Source of the DNA: DASVTR01 sp036382855
Lineage (GTDB): Bacteria; Acidobacteriota; Blastocatellia; Pyrinomonadales; Pyrinomonadaceae
Assembly: GCA_036382855.1 (NCBI GenBank)
Contig: DASVPO010000008.1
Coordinates: forward strand, 1 to 64,000
Direction: 5' to 3'
DNA length: 64,000 nucleotides
Shown here: positions 51,728 through 59,808 of the stretch, piece after piece
How positions within the stretch are numbered: position 1 is the stretch's first letter
Layout: each line of letters starts with the position of its first letter
Program-made: the position numbers and the translations under genes
Notes under the pieces: generated by a model
Databases searched by the model: none
The model's input: the letters and a program-made list of their open reading frames with translations, nothing else
What the model was told of the DNA's origin: nothing

Positions 51728-54067
51728 ATGTTGCGTTCGACTACAATCATCCGCCTGCTTCAATCCTTCTGTCTCCTTCTTGCATGTACGTTGTTGGCCC
51801 ATGCGCAGGCAACTACTCAATCCACGATTCGCGGGAAAGTGCTTGACCCAAACCGGGCGGCGGTCGTCGGAGCGAGCGTTGTCGCGGAAGCAAGCGGTCG
51901 CTCTTTTAGTTTTTCTGCGACGACTGACCAGAACGGGGAATTCTCGCTGGCGGTCGAACCCGGCGAATATACTGTGCGGATAGTTGCCAACGGCTTTTCC
52001 GAAGCTTCGCAGACGGTGAGTTTGAATCAGCCGGGAAATGCGTCGCTGGAGGTAGTGTTGCAAGTTAGCGGAGCAAGCAGCAGCGTCACGATTCTCGGCA
52101 CTGGAGACTACCAGACCGACAGCATCAGCAGTGCCACTAAAACCCTGACGCCGTTGCGCGATGTGCCGCAGTCAATCACTGTCGTCACTAAAGAGCAGAT
52201 TAGAGATCAGCAGATGCAGAGCGTCGGCGACATAGTACGCTATACGCCCGGCCTCTCTGTTCATCAAGGCGAAAACAATCGTGATCAGGTAATCATTCGA
52301 GGCCAGAACACCAGCGCAGACTTTTTCCTTAATGGTATTCGCGACGACGCGCAGTATTATCGTGATGTTTACAACCTGGAGCGGTTGGAAACTCTTAAAG
52401 GGCCCAACGCCATGATCTTCGGTCGCGGCGGTGGTGGTGGTGTCATCAACCGTGTCACAAAAGAAGCCAACTTCTCGCAGCTCCGTGAAATATCGCTGAC
52501 CGGCGGCTCTTTCTATAACAGACGAGTTGCGGGCGATTTCGACCAGCCCTTGAGCGACAAGGTTGCTTTCCGTCTGAATAGCGTCTATGAGAACTCGGAC
52601 AGCTTTCGCAAGTTCGTCAACCTGAATCGCTTTGCCATCAACCCGACGTTTACGGTTGTTCCCGGTCCGCAGACGAGATTCACGGTCGGTTACGAATTTG
52701 CACGCGACCGTCGCACCGCTGACCGTGGCATCACCTCGTTTCAGGGCAGACCGGCAGATGTGCCGATTTCAACCTTCTACGGTAATCCTGATGACAGCCG
52801 CGTTCGCTCCGATGTGAATCTGTTGTCGGGCACATTCGAGCATCAAATCGGTAAATGGAACATTCGCAATCGCACACTCTTTGGCGACTATGACAGGTTT
52901 TACCAGAACTATGTGCCGGGTGTGGCGAATGCGGCGAAGACCTCCGTCACGATAACTGCTTATAACAATTCAACCAAACGCAGGAACCTGCTCAACCAGA
53001 CGGATTTGACCTACAGTGTGTCAACCGGGCGCATCAGGCATACGCTTCTGGGCGGCGTCGAATTGGGCCGTCAACTCACGGATAATTTTCGCAACACAGG
53101 CTTCTTCAATAACACGACCACGTCCATACAGGCGTCTTACAGCAATCCTGTCATCAGCACGCCTGTGACCTTCCGCCAGAGCGCGACCGATGCGAACAAC
53201 CACCTCAAAATCAATCTGGCTGCGACCTACGTGCAGGACCAGATGGAGCTGTCGCGCTATGTGCAGCTAGTCGTCGGGCTGCGCTACGATTATTTCGACC
53301 TGCGATATCACAACAACCGCAACGGCGATAATCTACGGCGCATTGACAATCTGTTTTCGCCGCGCGTCGGCCTTGTCATCAAGCCCATCAGCGACATCTC
53401 TCTTTATGGCAGCTACAGCGTCTCGTACCTGCCCAGTTCGGGCGACCAGTTCTCTTCGTTAACGACGATTACGCAGCAGGTCAAGCCGGAGAAGTTCAGC
53501 AACTATGAGCTCGGAGTCAAATGGGATATTCGTCGTCATCTTTCTCTGACATCGGCGCTCTACCGTCTGAATCGCACGAATACGAGAGCGATTGATCCCA
53601 ATAATCCGACGGCCATCATCCAGACCGGCAGCCAGCGCACCAACGGGTTTGAGATTGGCTTAAACGGAAATATCACGCGCGACTGGAGCATCGCCGGAGG
53701 CTATTCCTATCAGGATGCCTTCATTACAAGTGCGACCGTTGCGGCCGCCGTCGGAAAGCGGGTCGGTCAAGTGCCGCATAACACGTTTTCTCTCTGGAAT
53801 AAGTACCAGATTATTCCGAGGCTGAATGTTGGATTGGGAATCATCTCCCGTTCGGATATGTTTGTTGCAGTTGATAACAGCGTCATCCTGCCGGGTTACA
53901 CGAGGGCTGAGGCTGCCGTCTTTTACTCCTTCAACGAGCGTTGGCGTCTTCAGGGAAACATCGAGAACCTCTTTAACCGCAGGTACTACATCAACGCCGA
54001 CAGCAACACCAATATCTCGCCGGGCTCTTCGCGCGCTCTGCGCGTCGGATTGACCGCCAACTTCTGA
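51728..54067 (+). CDS. TonB-dependent siderophore receptor
   Basis: The protein (779 residues) has a signal peptide (LLQSFCLLLACTLLAHA), then a carboxypeptidase-regulatory-like beta domain (about 30-110, STIRGKVLDPNRAAVVGASV). The plug domain has LRDVPQSITVVTKEQI and a typical ferri-siderophore receptor stretch (FFLNGIRDDAQYYRDVYNLE, then LKGPNAMIFGRGGGGGVINR). A 22-strand barrel follows, ending in aromatic Phe for outer-membrane insertion. It imports a ferri-siderophore using TonB energy; the exact siderophore is unknown. The gene has its own promoter and a perfect palindromic terminator. A clear ribosome site (AAAGGA) precedes the ATG. Confidence 0.94.
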   Translation: MLRSTTIIRLLQSFCLLLACTLLAHAQATTQSTIRGKVLDPNRAAVVGASVVAEASGRSFSFSATTDQNGEFSLAVEPGEYTVRIVANGFSEASQTVSLNQPGNASLEVVLQVSGASSSVTILGTGDYQTDSISSATKTLTPLRDVPQSITVVTKEQIRDQQMQSVGDIVRYTPGLSVHQGENNRDQVIIRGQNTSADFFLNGIRDDAQYYRDVYNLERLETLKGPNAMIFGRGGGGGVINRVTKEANFSQLREISLTGGSFYNRRVAGDFDQPLSDKVAFRLNSVYENSDSFRKFVNLNRFAINPTFTVVPGPQTRFTVGYEFARDRRTADRGITSFQGRPADVPISTFYGNPDDSRVRSDVNLLSGTFEHQIGKWNIRNRTLFGDYDRFYQNYVPGVANAAKTSVTITAYNNSTKRRNLLNQTDLTYSVSTGRIRHTLLGGVELGRQLTDNFRNTGFFNNTTTSIQASYSNPVISTPVTFRQSATDANNHLKINLAATYVQDQMELSRYVQLVVGLRYDYFDLRYHNNRNGDNLRRIDNLFSPRVGLVIKPISDISLYGSYSVSYLPSSGDQFSSLTTITQQVKPEKFSNYELGVKWDIRRHLSLTSALYRLNRTNTRAIDPNNPTAIIQTGSQRTNGFEIGLNGNITRDWSIAGGYSYQDAFITSATVAAAVGKRVGQVPHNTFSLWNKYQIIPRLNVGLGIISRSDMFVAVDNSVILPGYTRAEAAVFYSFNERWRLQGNIENLFNRRYYINADSNTNISPGSSRALRVGLTANF

Positions 54068-54091
54068 GCGTTTAAGCCTTACTCGACAATG

Positions 54092-54137
54092 AAAGTGAGT
54101 GCGAACTCTAGAGTTCGCACTCACTTTGCTGTTTTGG
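54092..54137 (+). terminator. Terminator: perfect 36-bp palindrome after the TonB receptor
   Basis: AAAGTGAGTGCGAACTCT and its exact complement give 18-bp arms (54092-54127) with no loop bases, 24 nt after the stop codon. T-rich sequence (GCTGTTTTGG) follows. It is the longest perfect palindrome I saw in the window. Confidence 0.8.
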
Positions 54138-54621
54138 TTGCTCACACGACTCAAACAGCGCCCGTAGTGGGGCGTGGACAGTCTAAAGTATCGCCCTTGC
54201 CACGCTCACAATTCGGACGTTCCCCAAACATAGTATTTCATTAATCTATACACCTAAAATTTGATGATAAGCATCTTATGTAAGTGCCTGATTGTGCTAA
54301 ATCGGGCCGGAAGGGCTTCGGAGTTTTCAGTATAGACACGAATAATGATGTGTGTTTTCACTATCTGTGCGAACGATTTTTCATTAGATGGGTAAACCAC
54401 GCCTGTAAGCTGATAGTGCTCTGTGAAGGCGCTTTCACTTTACGCTCGAACCTGCACGAGCATCAAAGCTCCGGGCGGGGCGCGGCCTGAGATGCTTTTG
54501 CGTTGAAACGTTGACAAGGGCCGCTAAATGCCGTATCTGTTTCGTTTTGATTGTCGCTCGTGATGCGGCGCTGTGCTCTTTGGGTTAAACTCAAGAGCAG
54601 GTTTTCAATTTTGGGGTTTAA
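54138..54621. other. Gene-free region before the radical SAM gene
   Basis: No credible ORF or repeat is present apart from the promoter at 54511. Short ORFs here lack a ribosome site and protein-like sequence. Confidence 0.5.
54511..54539 (+). promoter_or_regulatory. Promoter TTGACA-17-TATCTG before the radical SAM gene
   Basis: A consensus -35 (TTGACA, 54511-54516) and a -10-like TATCTG (54534-54539) are 17 nt apart, about 80 nt before the ATG at 54622. Confidence 0.55.
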
Positions 54622-55785
54622 ATGGACTACACGACAAAAGAACTTCTGAAGCGTTACGCGCGGCTGGCGTTGGGCCAGCCGTTTTCGCCTGTTTTATTAA
54701 ACATTCTGGTCACGTCTGTCTGCGACATGCGTTGCACACACTGCTTTTTTACGGATGAACTGGACGACCGCCCGCGCAAAAAGCTGCAAATGAAGACGCA
54801 CGAGATTGAAAAAATCTCGGAGACGCTCGGCGGCAACCTAGGAGTCTTGATTCTGGCCGGCGGCGAGCCATTCACACGGAAAGATTTGCCGGAGATTGCA
54901 CGCGCTTTCTACCAGAATAACAAGCTCGAATCAATCTACATCATGTCAAACGGGCAGATTCAAAAGCGTATCTTCCCTGACGTGACGCGTATCCTTGAAG
55001 AGTGTCCGAATCTAAACGTGACGGTTGCCCTCGGCATTGACGGCCTCAAAGACCAGCACGAAAAAATCAGGCAGAAACCCGGCTCATGGGACATCGCCAT
55101 AGACACCGCACGGCAGTTGCAGGCCATCAAGAAGGCTTACCCTCGTCTGGATATACAGACCTGCACCTGCTTCATGCACTCGAATCAGGACACAATCTTC
55201 GACTGGTACGACTTTTTGAAGTATGACCTTAAGCCGGACAAAGTTAACTTCAACTATATTCGTCCGCCGTCAGCCGACCCCGTCGAGATTGAGATAGACC
55301 ATACGCGCTATGCAAGGCTTGCGCAGATGATTGACGACGACTCGCGCCATGCCGCCATCAAGAACAACTACGGCGGCGACGCAGGCTTCTTCAAGGCCGC
55401 GATTGACATTTACATGCACGGCCTCATCGCCAAAACGCAGGAGACGCAGCAGGCCCAGATGACCTGCTATGCTGGCACGGCAGGCGGCGTCATCTACGAC
55501 GAAGGCACAGTCTCTTCCTGCGAGAATCTGGAGCCCGTCGGCAACCTGCGCGACTACGATTGGAATTTCCAGAAACTCTGGCTTTCGCCCGCCATGCAGG
55601 CGCGGCGCAAGAAGGCATCCGATGGCTGTTTCTGCACACACGAGTCGAACAGCTATTATCCGTCGCTGCCGTTTAATCCGAAGCACTTGATTCAAATCAA
55701 AAGGCTCGAACGCGAAATGAAGAAGGCGCAGAAAAACGCAGGGCGAGGAGCAAAGCAGGCGGATGGAGTCGCCATTAATGCTTGA
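54622..55785 (+). CDS. Radical SAM protein with C-terminal SPASM-like Cys region
   Basis: The radical SAM cluster motif Cx3Cx2C is in VCDMRCTHCFF, and the SAM-binding GGEP motif is in ILAGGEPFTRKD. A C-terminal region has Cys at TCYAG, SSCENLEP and the group DGCFCTHES, which fits an auxiliary SPASM/twitch-type cluster. Such enzymes modify peptides, cofactors or lipids by radical chemistry; the substrate here is unknown. The hydrophobic N-terminus (RLALGQPFSPVLLNIL) may associate with membranes. It precedes a two-helix membrane protein and a lipid-type glycosyltransferase, hinting at an envelope-lipid pathway. It has a clear promoter. Confidence 0.85.
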   Translation: MDYTTKELLKRYARLALGQPFSPVLLNILVTSVCDMRCTHCFFTDELDDRPRKKLQMKTHEIEKISETLGGNLGVLILAGGEPFTRKDLPEIARAFYQNNKLESIYIMSNGQIQKRIFPDVTRILEECPNLNVTVALGIDGLKDQHEKIRQKPGSWDIAIDTARQLQAIKKAYPRLDIQTCTCFMHSNQDTIFDWYDFLKYDLKPDKVNFNYIRPPSADPVEIEIDHTRYARLAQMIDDDSRHAAIKNNYGGDAGFFKAAIDIYMHGLIAKTQETQQAQMTCYAGTAGGVIYDEGTVSSCENLEPVGNLRDYDWNFQKLWLSPAMQARRKKASDGCFCTHESNSYYPSLPFNPKHLIQIKRLEREMKKAQKNAGRGAKQADGVAINA

Positions 55786-55860
55786 GAGCGGTCTTTGCTG
55801 TTGTAAAGCGCATCCAACTTAACTTGGTAGAAAGACGCAGAAGGGAGGGCTGCAAACGTA

Positions 55861-56556
55861 ATGATAGATAAATTCTTTAGAGGCATTCTCCCCATTCTTG
55901 TTGCGGTGACCCTCATCTTGCTGCTCGTGGCAGGCGACGGCGGCCCTCTGAACCTCTTTCTTGACCCATCGAAGCAGCTTAACCTGAATTCGCTTCTTAT
56001 CTCGATCTTGTTGATTGAGGGTGGGTGCGGATACTTTGCTATCAGCTACCAGTTAAAAAAACTCAGAGAGAAGGTTGACCACAGTCAAACGAACGCTCAG
56101 CACGTCCCGAAAGCGGCCATCTATGACATGGCTGTTGATGTCATCGCTACCGCCGAGGAGCACATCAGAATCGTGCTGCATGCTTCGCGAAAGAGAATCC
56201 CCGAAAAAGTCCTGACGGTAATCGCGAAGAAGCTGCGGCAGGGGAAAGTGATCTATGATCTGGTGTTGGTCTCACCCGACGGAAAGCTGGGCGAATACGA
56301 GAAGATACATGAGCGGCTCAAGCAGAAACTCCGCGAGCACGTAGGGCATTACAAACTTTGGGTGCTCCAGATACCCGAACCAGACTGCCTGATGGAGATG
56401 GTCGCTATAGATGACATTTACGTCGGGCTGGGCTTTCAATGCGCGAGAGATGAGAACAACGACGCCTGTTTACTCAATCATTCCGAGTCAACAAGGTTGT
56501 TCGTCCATGGATTCGATCATCAGTTGAAGGGCAAGGCCAAACTCTATGAAGCCTGA
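55861..56556 (+). CDS. Two-helix membrane protein with PLD-like C-terminal fold, unknown
   Basis: Two membrane segments (about residues 8-26 ILPILVAVTLILLLVAG and 44-64 LLISILLIEGGCGYFAI) anchor a cytoplasmic domain of about 160 residues. The end (VAIDDIYVGLGFQCARDENN, then LNHSESTRLFVHGFDH) looks like the tail of phospholipase-D-fold proteins, but no HxKx4D motif is visible. It is therefore probably non-catalytic or a different fold. The next gene starts about 80 nt downstream, so the three genes may form one unit. Confidence 0.65.
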   Translation: MIDKFFRGILPILVAVTLILLLVAGDGGPLNLFLDPSKQLNLNSLLISILLIEGGCGYFAISYQLKKLREKVDHSQTNAQHVPKAAIYDMAVDVIATAEEHIRIVLHASRKRIPEKVLTVIAKKLRQGKVIYDLVLVSPDGKLGEYEKIHERLKQKLREHVGHYKLWVLQIPEPDCLMEMVAIDDIYVGLGFQCARDENNDACLLNHSESTRLFVHGFDHQLKGKAKLYEA

Positions 56557-56636
56557 GCAAGGCTTCAAACTGCATTAACTAACGGAGCCGGAAATTCGCA
56601 GCGGCATCGGCGTTCAGCCAGCGGTATTAATAGATT

Positions 56637-57839
56637 ATGTTTCGAGCAAGGGTTCCAAAAATTCTCATTATTTCGTCGGACACGGGCGGCGGGCATCGTT
56701 CGGCGGCAGCGGCGATTGTGGCCGGCGTGCAGAAATTCTTCAACGGGAAGTCGTACGCCGTGCGCGTTGTGCGCGCCATCGAAGAGTCGCACGAGATAAC
56801 GGCGAAGCTCGTTCGTGTCTACAACTGGATGCTGCGCAATAAGCAGCACTGGATGAAGTATCTATACTGGCTCGTTAATCGTTTCCGGCCGGAAACGCGG
56901 GAGTTTTTTTACAAACGCACGGTCGGTTTCGTTCGTGAGCTCTTCGAGCGCTGGTGTCCACACGTCGTTGTTAGTGTTCATCCTTTGACGCAGCACGCGA
57001 TTGCGCGCGTCCTCAAGGAACTCAAACTGGCTGACAGAATTCCTCTCATCACGGTCGTCACAGACCCCTGCTACGGATTTTGGAAGGGCTGGGCCTGCGA
57101 TGATGTCAAGCTCTATCTGGTCGCAAGCCCTGAAGCACGGCAGCAGTTGATTGACTACGGTGTCGCGCCCGAGAGAATCAAAATCTCAGGCATGCCCATT
57201 CATCCGAAGTTTGCCTATCCGTCGGAGCAGGCCGCGCAGGCCGCGCGTAATGCCTTGGGCCTCGACCCGCAAAAATTCACAGTCTTCGTTAACGCGGGCT
57301 GGGCAGGCGGCGGTAACATTCCGGCCATCTTTCGCGAACTCGTCAACGGCAAACTCGACATTCAAGCCATCTTTCTCGCAGGTCGCAATGAAGAACTGAA
57401 GGCCGAAGCCGAACAACTCGCCTCCACAGCGCCGTTTCCCATCAAGGTCATAGGCTATACGGACCAGATTGAGAAACTGATGTGCGCCGCCAACGTGATG
57501 ATTTCCAAGCTCGGCGGCCTGACGACATTTGAAGCGCTCGCGTGTCGCGTGCCCATTATCGCCGATGCGACGACGCCGCCGATGCCGCAGGAAGCGGGCG
57601 CAGCCGACCTGATTGAAAAGCGCGGCGCGGGCGTGCTCCTGCAACGCGCGACAGACATCGTGCCTGTGATTCGCAGGATGGTCGAGGATTCAAAGCATTA
57701 CGCGGCCCTGCGCGCAGCCACAATCAGCCTTGTGATACCAAACGCGACCAAGCACATCGTTGAAGAGATTACAGCGCTCATTCCTGCGCCAGTATTGGCC
57801 CATGAAGAGCCTGTGCTGGTCGAAGCGCGCACGGTCTGA
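56637..57839 (+). CDS. MGDG-synthase-like glycosyltransferase (GT28 type)
   Basis: The N-terminal half has the monogalactosyldiacylglycerol-synthase motif KILIISSDTGGGHRSAAAAI and HPLTQHAIARV. The C-terminal half is the GT28/MurG-type domain (VFVNAGWAGGGNIPAIFREL, then SKLGGLTTFEALAC and PPMPQEAGAADLIE, the UDP-sugar site). It probably glycosylates diacylglycerol or a similar membrane lipid on the cytoplasmic side. The 400-residue length is normal. A terminator-like hairpin lies 80 nt after the stop. Confidence 0.9.
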   Translation: MFRARVPKILIISSDTGGGHRSAAAAIVAGVQKFFNGKSYAVRVVRAIEESHEITAKLVRVYNWMLRNKQHWMKYLYWLVNRFRPETREFFYKRTVGFVRELFERWCPHVVVSVHPLTQHAIARVLKELKLADRIPLITVVTDPCYGFWKGWACDDVKLYLVASPEARQQLIDYGVAPERIKISGMPIHPKFAYPSEQAAQAARNALGLDPQKFTVFVNAGWAGGGNIPAIFRELVNGKLDIQAIFLAGRNEELKAEAEQLASTAPFPIKVIGYTDQIEKLMCAANVMISKLGGLTTFEALACRVPIIADATTPPMPQEAGAADLIEKRGAGVLLQRATDIVPVIRRMVEDSKHYAALRAATISLVIPNATKHIVEEITALIPAPVLAHEEPVLVEARTV

Positions 57840-57852
57840 AAGAGTTGGTTTG

Positions 57853-57882
57853 TTGACGACCGGCATCAATTCGCGATTTAAT
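57853..57882 (+). promoter_or_regulatory. Promoter candidate TTGACG-18-TTTAAT
   Basis: TTGACG (57853-57858) and TTTAAT (57877-57882) are 18 nt apart. It lies just before the terminator hairpin at 57920 that precedes the SDR gene. Confidence 0.45.
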
Positions 57883-57919
57883 CTCGGTTACGACTTTCGA
57901 CTAAGATTTTCTATTTCAC

Positions 57920-57948
57920 CCGCTTCGTCAGTCGGAGCGGTTTTTTTT
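57920..57948 (+). terminator. Terminator/attenuator before the SDR gene
   Basis: CCGCTTCG, loop TCAGT, CGGAGCGG and T8 make a classical factor-independent terminator. It ends only 13 nt before the SDR start codon. It can end the glycosyltransferase transcript, or attenuate one that starts at the promoter at 57853. Confidence 0.8.
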
Positions 57949-57961
57949 GGAGTGGGAACTG

Positions 57962-58711
57962 GTGAGCCTTTTGCTAGAGGGGAAGCGTGCGTTTATAACG
58001 GGCGGCACGCGCGGAATCGGCGCGGCGCTCTGTGATGTCTTTGCGCGTGAAGGCGCTGACGTGGCCTTCAATTACCACACGCGCGAAGATTTGGCCGTAG
58101 CCACGGTTGAGAAAATCAAAGCACACGGCAGGCGTGCGCAAGCCTTCAAAATATCCGTGACCGACCGTGTTGGCCTGAAAAAGATGACGCGCGAACTGGT
58201 TGAAGAATGGGGCGGTCTGGATATTCTGGTCAACAACGCGGCGATTAACAGGGGCGATAATTTTGCGACCACGACCGACCGCGCCTGGGACGAAGTCATC
58301 AACACCAACGTCAACGGATTGTTCGCCGTTACAAAACCGATTTATAAGCAGATGATTCGCCAGCGCAAGGGCGCGATTCTGAACATCACTTCCATCGGCG
58401 CGATACGCGCTCTTCCGACCTCCGTTCATTACGCTACCTCGAAGGCTGCCGTCATAGGGTTTACCAAATGCCTGTCGCGCGAGGCCGCGACCTTCAATGT
58501 CACCGTCAACGCCATCGCCGCCGGAATCTTCGATACGGATCTGGCGCACACGCTGCCTGAGCGACTGCTCCAGATGCACGATTTCTGGGTTTCACGCGGC
58601 CGGCTCGGACGCCCCGAAGAGTTGGCCGAATACGCGGCCTTTATGGTCTCGGATCGCAACAGCTTTATGAACGGCGAAGTCGTGATAGTTGACGGCGGAG
58701 CCGTCACCTGA
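57962..58711 (+). CDS. SDR-family 3-oxoacyl-ACP reductase-like protein
   Basis: This classical short-chain dehydrogenase of about 249 residues has the NADP motif FITGGTRGIGAAL, NNAAIN, and the catalytic Ser-Tyr-Lys in ITSIGAIRALPTSVHYATSK. The end VDGGAVT is typical of FabG-like enzymes. It may reduce 3-oxoacyl groups or sugars/alcohols; a lipid-related role would suit the neighbours but is not proven. The GTG at 57962 is the better start, 9 nt after GGAG; a TTG at 57947 lies inside the terminator T-run. Confidence 0.88.
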   Translation: MSLLLEGKRAFITGGTRGIGAALCDVFAREGADVAFNYHTREDLAVATVEKIKAHGRRAQAFKISVTDRVGLKKMTRELVEEWGGLDILVNNAAINRGDNFATTTDRAWDEVINTNVNGLFAVTKPIYKQMIRQRKGAILNITSIGAIRALPTSVHYATSKAAVIGFTKCLSREAATFNVTVNAIAAGIFDTDLAHTLPERLLQMHDFWVSRGRLGRPEELAEYAAFMVSDRNSFMNGEVVIVDGGAVT

Positions 58712-58769
58712 AGTCGTTGGAACTGAAATCGAATTTCATAGTTAATTGTTGAAATATTAGGGGTTAGGG

Positions 58770-58798
58770 TTGACAGCAAGGTTTTCGAGGAGTATTAT
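58770..58798 (+). promoter_or_regulatory. Strong sigma-70 promoter TTGACA-17-TATTAT
   Basis: A perfect -35 (58770-58775) and a near-consensus -10 (58793-58798) at 17-nt spacing lie about 54 nt before the ferritin-like gene. This is the best promoter match in the window. Confidence 0.75.
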
Positions 58799-58851
58799 CG
58801 CGGCGTTTTAGACAACATACATCCGAAGAGTTTTGGCGAGGGAGGCGATTA

Positions 58852-59313
58852 ATGGCTAGTCCTGAGTTGATTGAGAATTTGAATCGCGCTTTGAGTCTTG
58901 AATTGGCGGCGGTGATTCAGTATTTGCAGCATAGTTTTCTGGTGACGGGGACTGAGCGCGAAGTCTTTCGCTCCTACTTTCGCAAACAGAGCGAGGAATC
59001 GCACGACCACGCCAGCACGATTGGCGATAAGGTGGTGGCCTTGGGCGGCGTCCCGGCCGTCGAGCCTGGGCTAATTCGCCAGTCAACGGACTTAACCGAA
59101 ATGCTCAAACAGGATTTGGCGCTTGAACGCGAAGCGATGGCCGCATACTTAGCCGCTTGGGAATCCTGCAAGGATGAGGACAGGCCGACGCGCTTCCAGT
59201 TGGAAGAGCGTATTTATCAGGAACAACTTCACATAGATGAACTGGAAAAGCTGACTTCCGAGCGCAAGGCCAACGTCACGAAAGAGAAGATTACGCTCCG
59301 GCAGGTCGGGTAA
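58852..59313 (+). CDS. Ferritin-like (bacterioferritin-type) protein
   Basis: The 153-residue protein is a four-helix bundle with diiron-type residues in the expected order: LSLELAAVIQYLQHSFLV (E on helix A), EESHDHAST (E, H on helix B), LALEREAMAAYL (E on helix C) and YQEQLHIDELEKL (E, H on helix D). It may store iron or act as an oxidase or stress protein. The start at 58852 has a GAGG-type site, with a strong promoter upstream and a terminator downstream, so it is a single-gene unit. Confidence 0.85.
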   Translation: MASPELIENLNRALSLELAAVIQYLQHSFLVTGTEREVFRSYFRKQSEESHDHASTIGDKVVALGGVPAVEPGLIRQSTDLTEMLKQDLALEREAMAAYLAAWESCKDEDRPTRFQLEERIYQEQLHIDELEKLTSERKANVTKEKITLRQVG

Positions 59314-59341
59314 ATTAAAAACTGTTTTGGCGAAAAGCCAG

Positions 59342-59384
59342 AAGGCCATCAGCAGGGAAACGCCCGCTGATGGCCTTTTAATTT
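59342..59384 (+). terminator. Terminator after the ferritin-like gene
   Basis: AAGGCCATCAGC / GCTGATGGCCTT (12-bp perfect stem, 59342-59353 and 59366-59377) is followed by TTAATTT. A/T-rich sequence on both sides would let it work for the minus gene ending at 59400 too. Confidence 0.88.
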
Positions 59385-59399
59385 GGAACTCAAAATTTG

Positions 59400-59693
59400 C
59401 TAAGCGACGGTCGGGAGTTGGATAACCTGCGCCGGCTCTTGAATCTGGCCGGATTCGGCGCGCTGGCGAGCGATGCGGTGGCGCGCGACCGTCAGAGCGC
59501 GGTGAAGGTCGTCAAGCTGTTCTGTGTCGAGGCTAATGGTCTTCTGGCAGCACCAGCCGAGTCCTTCCGTCCAAGTGGATTGACGCAGCACGACGCGTTC
59601 GACGCCCTCGTGCTGTTCCATAGAGACTTCGACTCTTTCATCATCGCGGGGAGATTGTAGAAACTGAACCGCAGCGCTCTGTCCGTTATTCAC
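59400..59693 (-). CDS. Small protein, unknown function
   Basis: The 97-residue protein starts with GTG 59693, with GAGG 9 nt upstream. The core QHEGVERVVLRQSTWTEGLG, then WCCQKTISLDTEQLDDLHRA, looks like a small conserved domain with a beta hairpin followed by a helix. I have seen similar small proteins in GC-rich bacteria but no function is known. It is flanked by a shared terminator and by lpxD. An overlapping plus-strand reading is rejected as a shadow. Confidence 0.6.
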   Translation of the reverse strand: MNNGQSAAVQFLQSPRDDERVEVSMEQHEGVERVVLRQSTWTEGLGWCCQKTISLDTEQLDDLHRALTVARHRIARQRAESGQIQEPAQVIQLPTVA

Positions 59694-59808
59694 TACTTAA
59701 TACCTCGGGGAACGATAAGGTTTTTGCTGGCTTTTCGGTTCGCACCTCAGGATGGGCGAAATTGAAAGCCAATTTCAATTAGGATTATGCCCGTCGCGCC
59801 TTTTTCTG

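Noticed and set aside
54284..54490. 68-residue plus frame before the radical SAM gene
   Set aside because: It starts with a non-ATG codon without ribosome site, ends before the promoter at 54511 and has no conserved pattern.
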